From contig NC_134117.1 of the NCBI RefSeq assembly GCF_040939455.1, positions 26,901,501 through 26,965,500 of the forward strand: a stretch of DNA of 64,000 bases. The letters run 5' to 3'. How positions within the stretch are numbered: position 1 is the first letter of the stretch; every line of letters begins with the position of its first letter. The notes beneath the pieces were generated by a model. That model had not been told where the DNA came from, did not search any database, and was given only the letters and a program-made list of their open reading frames with translations. The position numbers and the translations under genes are program-made. Positions 22,813-33,480 of the stretch are shown here, one piece after another. The stretch comes from Microcebus murinus. Lineage: Eukaryota; Chordata; Mammalia; Primates; Cheirogaleidae.

Positions 22813-24912
22813 GGATTACAAAAACAGTTAGGATTTAAAAAACAGGTAACTATTAGTAGCTTATATAAAAATAGCGCATTTGTCTCATATAACAAGAAAA
22901 CAAAAGATGGGCAGTATCCATAAATATGGTAGGTCAATAAAGACATAGGCTCTACATTTTTCTGTTCAATATTCTTAGTATGTAATCCTTTGCTGTCTTG
23001 CTTCTTGACTTATGGCCACGAAGTAATTACTGTAACTCTGGGTCTCATGTCTATGTTTCTGTTCTATATTAAGAAATAGAAAGGACTAAAAGGCTGAAGG
23101 GAAAAACTTTTTTATTTTTTTGTCTCGGTGAGGCTCTGTCTTTTAACTGGGCAAAGGAAGTCCCCTTTTGGGATGTCTGCCTGCAGCTCATTGGCCAGAA
23201 CTATGTTACATGACCACCCTTTGCTGCAAGGAATGCTGGGAAATTACATGTGTAGGTGTTCAGTCTCTATAATAGATGAAGGCAAGTGAGAAGTGATTGT
23301 GTTTTAACGTTTTGGATCAGCCAGTCAACAATGTTTGCCACATACTTTGATAGGATTGTTAGGATTCAATAGGACAATGTAATTAAAAAGTTTTGTAGCA
23401 TGTAATTTAAATAAATATAAACTGTTATTCCTCTCGCCTTCTATTTGATGGTCGTAAAAACTAGAGTGCATTCTTCAACTAATTTATCCTAATTTTGTAT
23501 TTAAGTTCCAGAAAATGTATTTGATTAGTTATTTATGTTAAATGAGTTCACTTTATTGCTCATATTCTAGAAATTGGTATAAATATGTGAAGGCATAATA
23601 CTGCATTATTTTAAATCATCTTTCCTGTTTTCATCTAAGAATTAGTGAGGGCTGTTTTCACATCTGGCTAATCTTTATGTGCCATACATTCTTACCCTCA
23701 TAGTCATGGGTTTGTATTTATGTCTGGGCTTTTCTTTTAGAGACCTTAAAATAAATACTACTTGTCCAGAACAATGTTTCACCCTTCATGTCACATGCCC
23801 TGTTTTCTCTTAGGTGCTATTGAGTATTGCTTAAAGAGCCAGCTCTTTCCTATTGGTGCCATTAACATGATCATTAGTTTTTTTCCCCTTTTAAAACTAT
23901 TGTCAACAGTGGCAGAGCAGTTATTTTTAGCTCCATCTTCTAAAATCCTTCAGTTTGCTATGCAAACCTTTCTAGAGTTTCTAGAATTGCCATGTAGATT
24001 GCTGCTGGTGACATCATTTGTTCCTGTGAGAATCAGTTGAATTATATTTTAATTTTTAAAAATTAACTTCAGGGCATGAGAGTTAAAAAAATAACTTCAG
24101 GGCATGAGAGCTGCCTACCAGTTGGGAAGCATTGTGTATCAATGTTTCTTTTTGAGGAAGGCTGTTTTCTGAAGAGTACATCTCCTTTGAGTGAAAATCA
24201 TACTGAAATATGAAAAGTGGCTTATCAATAATGGGAAAATAATTGGGGAAGATGTAGATCTGCAGAGTGACCCCTCTTGCTCTCCTCAGTGACTCACAAA
24301 ATATTTCTGGATTTAAAGAGTGATTACTGAGTCAGAATGAAGCTACATTCTTAGAGGTGCATGAAAAATAGCAGGAGAAACCCTGATTAGGTGACCTATA
24401 GAATAACAGTCCTAACATGAGCTGAGTGGGCTAGCTGGCAAGTTAATTTAAAAATAGGCCAAGTATTCTGAGTACACATGCTGGAGCTATCACGTGGCCC
24501 TGTGACATGAGGTAGAGGAAATGACCTTCATACTCACTAATATTCAAAGTTGTATTATTTTTCCTATGGAAAATAATAAAAGATGTTAACAAAAGGCTCC
24601 AGGAGATAAATAAGTCCTGGAGGTGAGCTGGGAAGGAGAATGGAGGAGTGAGAATCTCAAATGATGTCAAAGAGAGCTAAGAAACAGAAAAATCTATGAA
24701 GAATTTGGAAATGACCAGATGAAATTGCAGGATGTGTCATGGAGTTGGAGACCCTTCTGGTTTATTATTTCTGTATCTCTTCCGTCTGATAAAAATTCTA
24801 GTTGCTTAAAAATTCTGTCATTTTTTGTGAAACAAGACTTTGATGTGTGTATGGTTTTTGTTTTATTTTAGTTTTTGTTTTTACTGCCTGATTTCTTTCT
24901 TTCTTTTTGTAG
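22813..24912. other. Sequence upstream of the coding exon; no gene part recognised
   Basis: Probably intronic if the exon at 24913 is real. The stretch 23100-23260 (CTCATTGGCCAGAACTATG, GCAAGGAATGCTGGGAAAT) resembles an old mammalian interspersed repeat of unassigned family. A 27/28-bp tandem duplication lies at 24056-24110. A candidate branch-point A is at 24891 (CCTGA context), 22 bases before the exon. Confidence 0.45.
24056..24110. repeat. Tandem duplication, 27 + 28 bp
   Basis: TAACTTCAGGGCATGAGAG occurs at 24064-24082 and 24092-24110. Each copy is preceded by TTAAAAA-type sequence, so the units abut directly (24056-24082, 24083-24110). Confidence 0.9.
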
Positions 24913-25074
24913 ATATTGTTCGAAGTGATGTTGCCTTAGATAAACAGAAAGGCTGCAAGATTGCCCAGCACCCTGATGTTATGCTGGAGCTCCAGAGAGA
25001 GAAGGCAGCTCAGATGCATCTGGTTCTTCTCAAGGAGCAATTCTCTAATACTTACAGTAATCTTATATTAACAG
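24913..25074 (+). CDS. Internal coding exon of an unidentified host gene
   Basis: What is seen: a pyrimidine tract (TTTCTTTCTTTCTTTTTGTAG) ends at an AG at 24911-24912. Then come 162 bp with no stop, then a strong donor ACAG|GTAAGG at 25075. The reading frame uses two bases to complete a split codon, 53 whole codons, and one base of the next codon, so both flanking introns are phase 1 and the exon length is a multiple of three. The encoded segment is polar and looks helical: it starts IVRSDVALDKQKGCKIAQ, continues HPDVMLELQREKAAQMHL and ends near SNTYSNLILT. It has no transmembrane stretch and no motif I can name. Codon use and composition stand out from the AT-rich surroundings. The open frame extends upstream into intron sequence only by chance, so the ATG at 24840 is not proposed as a start. 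No partner exon was found elsewhere in the window. I do not recognise the gene. The exon call is firm and the function is unknown. Confidence 0.8.
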
Positions 25075-26337
25075 GTAAGGCTATCGGAGTCAGCTGAAGT
25101 CTTAGAGCATTTAGTTACTAACTTGATGCTTGGGGGACACTAGAGTCGGATCCAGATGAGCCCACGTCTGTCTTTCTCCACCTACTATATCACCTTTTAA
25201 ATTGCAATGACTTGTTTTTCTATAACAAATATTTCTTGTAGTTTGCAGATGTATTTTGGTTTGAAGTTATGGGCAATTCAGCATGTGTTTTCTCAAAAGG
25301 CAGAACCAGTGAAACCCAATGAAGCCTTGTAAACATATGAATTTTTAGATGTGTGCCAATAGATTTGAGAGAATTACTAAATTTGGTGTCTTTTAAGAAG
25401 CAACTATTTCCCTCTTTCTGTGTATGTCCATTCTATGAACTCAGTGAATATAAAGATGAAATGTAAGAGAAATGATCATCAAGCAGAGCTGAGAATTTTC
25501 TATTCTTAGTGGACTTTGAAAATATCCGGGGAATTTGATTTTCTTTTTAAGAGCAAAGAGACTATGAAACCGAGGCATATTCCCTTACATCCTTGGTTCT
25601 AGGAGGAAAGTGAATATGTGTCAGAATTGCAAGGAGAAACAACTTTTTGTAGGGCTGCCTGCAAACTTTGCTGGTAAAGAGTATGTGAGTTGCATGTCTT
25701 TTGTCAGGTTTTGGAAAAGATTGTAATAGCAGATTCTTATGCGAGAATCATTAAGGGCTTGAGATGAACTAAGAAGAGTAGTCCAAGTTACCTCCATTTT
25801 TGTGGGTTTATACAAGACAGACCTGTATTAAAATGATTCAAATAAACTTTAACAAATCAAAAGTATGTGTTTTCCCTTGTTTATGAATATTTTAAAAAAT
25901 AAAAAGATGGAATGTTTGACAGGCTATGAACATTTCACACTTATTTTTGTAAACTCTAAGTTAGGAAAATTTTAACGTTTTTTACAGGCTTCCTGGCATT
26001 TCACCAGGAATTGCTGAGTGGCAACCAAATTGTTTTGCTTTTAAAAAAGCACCAGATTCTTCCAACTTTTCATCTTGTACCTGGTGGAAAACCCAACAGC
26101 ATGAGATGAAAGCCAGACTTAAATGTGGCTTTGGTGAACAGAGAAGAGGATTATGGATTCCATAAGTATAGGCTCTGCTTTTTGCTCTTTGATAGGTCAT
26201 TAAGGAAAGAAAACTTAAAAGTAATTTATGGCCAATGCATGTATTTTCCTAAATTGGTTAATGAAACTGGGTTTGAGTTTAGACATTTGGGAAGAACATA
26301 GATTTTTCTCCAAGTTTCTTCAGTCTACCTCAAATGT
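25075..26337. other. Sequence downstream of the exon; no gene part recognised
   Basis: Likely intron if the exon is transcribed. Single-copy-looking, with no clear young repeat. Short antisense open frames at 25621-25815 and 25982-26200 are unsupported. Confidence 0.5.
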
Positions 26338-26340
26338 ACA

Positions 26341-26373
<33 letters not shown>

Positions 26374-26400
26374 TGTATGTATGTAGAGAGAGAGAGAGAA
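26338..26400. repeat. (GT)n microsatellite with (GA)n tail
   Basis: About 14 GT units, then TCTGTATGTATGTA, then an AG run. Confidence 0.95.
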
Positions 26401-28212
26401 ATGAAATTTTTTTATTGCATCCTTATTCTAATATTTTTAGGCACATATCATAGGGGTCAGACCTTGTGTACTTTAATGTGGCGTAGAAAAAGCTTAGGGT
26501 AATTCTAACCCTAAACTGTGGATCCAGAGTGTGGCTTGAAGGCATATTATCTTTGAAAATACAAGGTTCTATTGAGTTCAATGGAATCTTTTCTAATTCT
26601 CAGTAACATAATCCCTTTGCATGTTTATTCGCAGTTCAAACTGTTGGAATCCACATTGTCAACTTTTTCCCTGACAACTTGCTTACTTTCCACTAAACAA
26701 ACTTACCCTAGAGAAGAGCCTCTTTCCTGCTCTCACTTCTCCCAAGCTGCTTCAAAGAGTCCTCAGGCATTTTCCACATTTTTTACCCAAATGCCTGTGC
26801 AGAGGTGGTACCTTGCTGCAGACAGAGTATTTTGTGTGTGCCCTAGTTTGTTTACACGAAAGTTCAATAGGTTTTGGTTCCAGGTGTTGGGAAGAAATGG
26901 AATCATTTCAGTTTAGCACCAATGGTAAAACTATTTTAATTTCCTTTAACTAAGTCTTTGATTTTACACAGTGTGGTTTTCTAATTGTTATGAAGTTTAA
27001 TCCTTGATTTCTTGTATAAATCTTGAGAACATGGTCTCCAGACAGCTAAACATAATATTTAAACATAACTAAACTAACTTTTGTAAATATTTCCCTTTTC
27101 AGTGATGAATGTATATTGGTAAGGAGGGTGAAGTTGAAGGGGCAGAGACCTCTCAAATGAACTGACTTTCTTTACCAACACATTCAGAACACCTACTCTA
27201 GGATTTCTGCTTGGTGATACTGAACTTAGTTTGAATAACTCTGGCATAACATTTGCAATATCTGCAATGAAAGTATTTATTTGGGAACAAAATGAGGAAA
27301 CTGGGCCTCTAAAATCTCAGAAAGAGATCACTTTTTTACACCCCACTTTTCCTCCTAATTATTTACAGAATTTCATGTATATAGGTAACAGTGTATAATA
27401 ATTGTTTTCTGGTCAGTTAGTGGTATGTTCTTTATTTTAAAAATGGGACAACCAAGATCTCAGGATAGTAAAAAAATTAAGAGATTGAAATGTGAGGTGA
27501 TTAAAAGCATGTTTAAATGGTAGTTTTGAGCTCCACCTCATAAACAAATCCTCATTCTTAGATGTTCTACCTTTAGCTGATGTGACTGTTAGCTGTTAAA
27601 GTGAGAGGCCTGCCTTCAGATTCTACATTCCAGCTAATGATCCCTCTTAACAGCCACTCCTCAAACAAGGGCAAATGATATTCTAGCTTTGAAGGTCTTT
27701 TAAGCATTAAATAAAAGGAAACAACTCTACAATCCATAGTGATAGCCCTGTTAATGGAAACTAATACAAACTAATAAACTTTAATGCATATATCTTGTTG
27801 AAGTATTTCTCATTACATTGAAGTTTTAGACAAGTAGATTGTTTTCATATGTTTTTACATGGTTTTAAAGTTGTCTTAATGTTTTCATGTGAATGATTTA
27901 CATGATATTGGAAAAAATGTTTGCCCCCTCTAACCTAGAGGGTTTTGAAGTAAACTCTAAGGTTACAGGAAGGTATTGGAGTAATTCCAGTACAGCATCA
28001 GTGATGGAACTGTTTTAAATGGTGAGGAGTTTCATGCTGCACTTTTCATACTGACTTGCTGACACAAGGCAGGTATAGTATATTTGTTTTGCAGTTTCTT
28101 GAATCTGAGAGTGTTGTCACTGTGCATGTCACTCAAGAAGTACCAAATGAGAGGGAGAATTAGGTAAGAGCCTTTAAGAAAGAACAGGGATCAGATATAG
28201 ACTTCTTTGTGC
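26401..28212. other. No gene seen
   Basis: Single-copy-looking, probably intronic or intergenic. The 114-residue open frame at 26572-26916 has no domain, no splice support and no conservation that I can judge. Weak MIR-like text near 27420-27500. Confidence 0.5.
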
Positions 28213-28471
28213 TCTCATCATTTTTAATTTTTTTCTACTTTTTTATATTTCAGAATATTATGGGGGTTCAAATGTTTAGGTTACATATATTGCCTTGTAC
28301 TGCCCAAGTCAGAGCTACAAGCATGCCCATCTCCTAGACTATGTACATCACACCCATTAGGTGTGAATATACCCATTCCTTCCTACCCCTTCCCATGTGC
28401 CTGACACCTGATGAATGTTACTTCCATACATGCAGATAAGTGTTGATCAATTAGTACCAATTTGATGGTGA

Positions 28472-31400
28472 GTATATATAGTATTTGTTTTTCCATTCTT
28501 GTGATACTTCACTTAGGAGAATGAATTCCAGCTCCATCCAGGATGATACAACAGGTATTAGTTCATCATTTTTTTTGTGGCTGAGTAGTACTCCATGGTA
28601 TAATACATATACCACATTTTATTAATCCTCTCATGTATTGATGGGTACATGGATTGTTTCCACATGTTTGCAATTGTGAGTAGTGCTGCTATAAATATTC
28701 AAGTGTGGATGTTGTTATTATAGAATGTCTTTTCTCCTTTGGGCAGATACCCAGTAGTGGGACTGCTGGATCAAATGGTAGTTCTACTTTTAGTTCTTTG
28801 AGGTATCTCCATAGAGGGTGTACTAGTTTTCAGACCCAAGAGCAATGTATGAGTGTTCTTATCTCTCAGCATCCATGCCAACATTTGTGGTTTTCAGACT
28901 TTTTATAAAAGCCATTTTCACTGGAGTTAAGTGATATCTCATTGTGGTTCTAATTTGCATTTCCCTGATGATTAGAGATGTTGAATATTTTTTCATATGT
29001 TTCTTATCCATTAGTCTGTCTACTTTTGAAAAGTTTCTGTTCGTGTCCATTGTGAACTGAAAAGTCAAAACCTCATTAAAAAATAGGGTTGTTTGATTTT
29101 TTCTTGCTGATTTTCCTGAGTTCTATATAGATTTTAGTTGTCAGCCATTTATCAGATGTATAGTATGCAAATATTTTCTCCCATTCTGTAAGTTGTCAGT
29201 TTGCTCTAGTGATAGTTTCTTTGGCTGTGCAGAAGCCTTTTAATTTGATCATGTCCCATTTATTTATTTTTGTCGATGTTGTGATTGCTTTTAAGGTCTT
29301 CTTCATAAATTCTTTGCATAGGCTGATGTCTGTAAGAGTTTTCCCAATGTTTTCTTCTAGAATTCTTATGGCTTCATGCCTTAAGTTTGTCTGTTATCCA
29401 TCATGAGTTGATTTTTGTGAGGTGAATGGTGTGGATCCTGTTTTAGTCTTCTACATGTGCCTATCCAATTTACCCAGTACCATTTATTGAATAAGAATTC
29501 TTTTCCCCAGTGTATGTTTTTGCCTGCTTTGTCAAAGATCAGATGCCTATATGAGGATGGTTTTATATCTGGATTCTCAGTTCTGTTCCATTGGTGTCTG
29601 TGTCTGTTCTTGTGGCAGTCCATGGTGTTTTGGTTACTATACCCTTATAGTATAGCTTGAACTCTGGTAAATTGATGCCTCCCAATTTGTTCTTTTTGCT
29701 TAAGGTTGCTTTAGCTATATGGGGTTTTCTCTGGTTCCATACAAAGTGTAGAATTATTTTTTCTAAATCTGTGAAGGATGACGTTGGTATTTTAACAGGG
29801 ATTGCATTGAATCTGTAGATCATGTTGACTAGTATAGACATTTTAACAATGTTGATTCTGCTGATCCATGAGTGTGGTATGGTTTTCCATCTGTTTACGT
29901 TCCCTGCTATTTCCTTCCTTAGTGTTTCATAGTTCTCCCTGTAGAGATCTTTTACCTCCTTAGTTAAATGTATTCCTGGATATTTTATTTTCTTTGTCAC
30001 TATTGTGAAGGGTATTCAGTCTTTGATTTGATTCTCAGTTTGACTGTTGTTGGTGTATATGAATGCTACTGATTTGCACACACTGATTTTGTAACCTGAG
30101 ACTTGCTGAACTTATTTTTCAATTTCAGTAGTCTCTTGACAGAATCTGTGGGGTTTTCTAGATACAGGATTATATCGTCAGCAAAGAGTATAGTTTGACA
30201 TCTTCTGCCCCTGTTTGGATGCCCTTGATTTTTCTTCTCTTGTCTGATTCCTTTGGCTAGGACTTCCAGCATTATGTTGAATAGAAGTGGCGATAGAGGG
30301 CAACCTTCCCTGATTCCAGTTCTAAATGGAAATGTTTAAAATTTTTCCCCATTCCGTATGACATTGGCTGTGGGTTTGTTGTATATAGCTTTTATCATTT
30401 AGAGGTAAGTCCCATCTATGCCTATTTTGTTAAGTATTCTTATCATAAAAGGGTGCTGAATTTTGTTGAATGCCTTTTCTGCATCTATTGAAAGGATCAT
30501 ATGGTCTTTATTTTTACTTCTGTTTAGGTGGTGAATTACATTTATAGATTTGCATATGTTGAACCATCCCTGCATCTTTGGGATAAAGCCTACTTGGTCA
30601 TGATGGATTATTTTTTGATAAACAGCTGAATTTGATTTGTTAGGATTATTGAGAATTTTTTCATCTGTATTTATAAGGGATATTGGCCTGTAGTTTTCTT
30701 TTTTTGTTGTATCCTTTCCTGGTTTGGAATCAGGGTGATGTTGGCTTCATAAAATGTGTTGGGAGGATTCCTTCCTATTGGATGATGTGGAATAATTTCT
30801 GCAGGATAGGCTCCCATTCTTCTTTGTAGGTCTAGTAGAATTCGAATGTGAAACCATCTGGTCTGGGTCTTTTTTAAGGAAGGATTTTTATTGCTGCTTC
30901 AATTTTGGTACTTGATATTGGTTTGTTCAGGAGTTCTATTTCTTCCTGACTGAGCCTAGGGAGGCAGTGTGTTTCTAAGAATTTGTCTATTCCCTCCACA
31001 TTTTCAAGTTTATGTGCATAGATATTTTTATAGTATTCCGAAATGATATTTTGTATTTCTGTGGTATGTGTTGTAATGTCTCTGTTTTCATTCCTGATTG
31101 AGTTTATAAGAGTGCTTTCTTTTCTGCTTCTGATTAATCTAGCGAGAGATGTGTCAATTTTGTTTATCTTTTCAAATGACCAGCTTTTTGTTTCACTAAT
31201 CTTTCATATAGTTCTTTTATTATCAATTTCATTTAGTTCTGGTATAATCTTGGTTATTTCTTTTCTTTTTGCTGGGTGTGGGATTGGTTTTCTCTTCTTT
31301 TTCCAGTTCTTCAAGTTGATTCATTAGATCATTGAGTTGTAATCTTTCTGCCTTTTGGATGTAGGCATTTAAGGCTATGAGCTTTCCTCTCAGGACTGCT

Positions 31401-32440
31401 GTAGCTTTGTCCCACAGATTTTGATAACTTGTGTCCTCTTTATCATTTAGTTCAAAGAATCTTTGATTTCCATATTTTTAAAATTTTTTTATATATTTAT
31501 TACTATTTTTTTGTTTTTCTTTTTCAGAGAATAGGAGCACAAAGCTGTTAGTTGATTTCCATCTTAATTTCCTCCTTGACTCAATAATCGTTCAGCAGTA
31601 GGTTGTTTAGTTTCCATGACTTTGTGTAGAGATAAGTATTGTTGTTTGATTTGATTTCTAATTTTATTCCACTGTGGTCTGAGAAGATGCATGGTATAAT
31701 TTCTGTTTTTTTAAATTTGCTGAGACATGTTTTGTGGGCTAGGATGTGGTCAATTTTAGACAATGTCCCATGAGCTGATGAGAAGAATGTATATTCAATG
31801 GTTTTTGGGTAGAAAATTCTGTAAATGTCTATTAGGCCCATTTCTTTTAGAGTTCTGTTTAAGTCCATTGTCTATTTGTTTATTTTTGGTTTGGAGGATC
31901 TGTCCAGTTCTGTTAGAGGGATGTTGAATTCCCCAGCTATTACAGTGCTGTTGTTTATTATTTTGTTTAGGTCAAGTAGGATTTGATTTATTAATCTGGG
32001 CACACCTGTTTTAGGTGTGTAAATATTTAGAATTGTTATGTCTTCTTGTTGAATTGTTCCCTTCGCCATTATATAATGACCATCTTTGTCTGACATTACT
32101 TTTGTTGATTTGAAGACTCAGTTATCTGATATGAGAACTGCTATACCAGCTTTCTTTTGATTTCTATTTGCATGGCATATTGTTTTCCATCCTTTCACTT
32201 TGAGTCTGAATGAGTCCTTGTAGTTTAGATGTGTTTTCTGAAGACAGCAGATCCTGGCTTGTGTATATTTATCTATTTGGCCAGCCCATGTCTCTTCAGT
32301 GGGCAGTTCAAGCCATTCACATTTATTGAAAGAATTGATAAGAGGGGTAGATTTCTGTTCTTCCTGTTGAGTAAGAACTTTGTTGCTTTGTTTCATGTCT
32401 TGAGGCAATGTAGTATCTGGCCTTTGACCTTTAGGTTTTG
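28472..32440 (-). pseudogene. L1 ORF2 remnant (endonuclease/reverse transcriptase)
   Basis: Broken coding region of the old L1. The endonuclease part is in frames at 32408-32118, 32096-31872 and 31868-31581, with residues ICCLQKTH (the family normally has a catalytic glutamate where K stands) and a retained SDHSGIKLEI. The reverse transcriptase part is around 30272-29563 with LFADDIILYLE retained. The C-terminal cysteine region is decayed. Stops and frameshifts separate every piece, so no functional protein is possible. Confidence 0.85.
31474..31551 (-). mobile_element. Very short L1 3'-end insertion inside the old L1
   Basis: A T-rich run followed by TTCAGAGAATAGGAGCACAAAG is a diverged form of the usual antisense L1 end (TTCAGCATATTATGGGAGTAC). 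Flanking TTGATTTCCAT repeats at 31463-31473 and 31552-31562 mark the target duplication. Confidence 0.7.
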
Positions 32441-32479
32441 GATGATTTTACACTAGTGAGTGTCTATTGTACTGATCTC

Positions 32480-33480
32480 TGTGAAAGACAGTTGTGAGTA
32501 CTTCCTGTAGGGCAGGTCTTGTTTTGACAAATTCCTTAAGTATTTGCTCTTCTGAGAAAAACTTTATTTCCCCCATATATGAAACTTAGTTTTGCGGAAT
32601 GCAAAATTCTAGGCTGACCATTATTCTGTTTTAGAAGATTGAGAATAGAGCCCCAGTCCCTTCTAGCTTGTAAGGTCTCAGTTGAGAAGTCCGAAGTTAG
32701 TCTGATGGGTTTTCCTGTGTAAGTTACCTGCTGCTTTTACCTTACAGCTAGTAGGAGTGCCTCTGTCATGTTTCTCTTGGCCAGTCTGATGACCATGTGT
32801 CATGGTGTTTGCTTCTTTGTGAAGAATCTCCCAGGAGTCCTTTCAGCTTCTTGTACCTCAATATCTATATTTCTAGCAAGGCCAAGGATATTTTCCTCAA
32901 TTGTTACCTCAAATAGATTATCCAACCCTTGTGTATTTTCTTCTTCCCCCTCAGAGATGTCTGTGATTCTGATCTTGGGTCTCTTTATATAATCCCATAT
33001 TTCTTATAGGCTTTGCTCTTTTCTTTTTTTTCTCAGCTCTATCTCTGTAACTGACTTGTTGGATTGAAAGGCGTTTTCTTCAAGCTCTGAGATTCTTTCT
33101 TTTGCTTGATGTAACTTATTCTTAAAGCTTTACTCTGTGTTTTGTAATTCCTTGTAAAATGTAAAATTCCTTGAATGAATTTTTCATTTCCAGATGTTCT
33201 GTTTGATTTTTCTTTAATATTCTCAATTACTTTAATGAATTTTTCATTCATTTCCTTCATTCTTTTTGTGGTATCTTTCTGTGGGGTTTCCATCTCCTCT
33301 TGCACTTCTTTGAGCTTCCTTCCAATCCAATCCATGTTTAGAATTCTTCTTGATAACTTGTGTCCTCTTTATCATTTAGTTCAAAGAATCTTTGATTTCC
33401 ATCCATGTTTAGAATTCTTCATCTGTCATTTCATTGTTCTGGTTTTGGTTGGTATCCATTGTTAGAGAGTTGGTGTTCCC
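32480..33480 (-). pseudogene. L1 ORF1 remnant (coiled-coil RNA-binding protein)
   Basis: The minus-strand frame at 33335-33039 shows a lysine/glutamate-rich coiled-coil-like segment (EVQEEMETPQKDTTKRMKEM), as expected of the ORF1 N-terminal half. The downstream RNA-binding part toward 32480 is broken. The 51-nt templated insertion at 33350-33400 interrupts its upstream end. Limits are approximate. Confidence 0.65.
33330..33420. repeat. 20-bp direct repeats flanking a 51-nt copied segment
   Basis: ATCCATGTTTAGAATTCTTC occurs at 33330-33349 and 33401-33420. The 51 nt between them (33350-33400) are identical to 31421-31471, about 1.9 kb away in the same L1 and in the same orientation. Confidence 0.93.

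Noticed and set aside
26572..26916. 114-residue plus-strand open frame downstream of the exon
   Set aside because: Low-complexity serine/leucine composition, no acceptor or donor at its limits, and no recognisable family.
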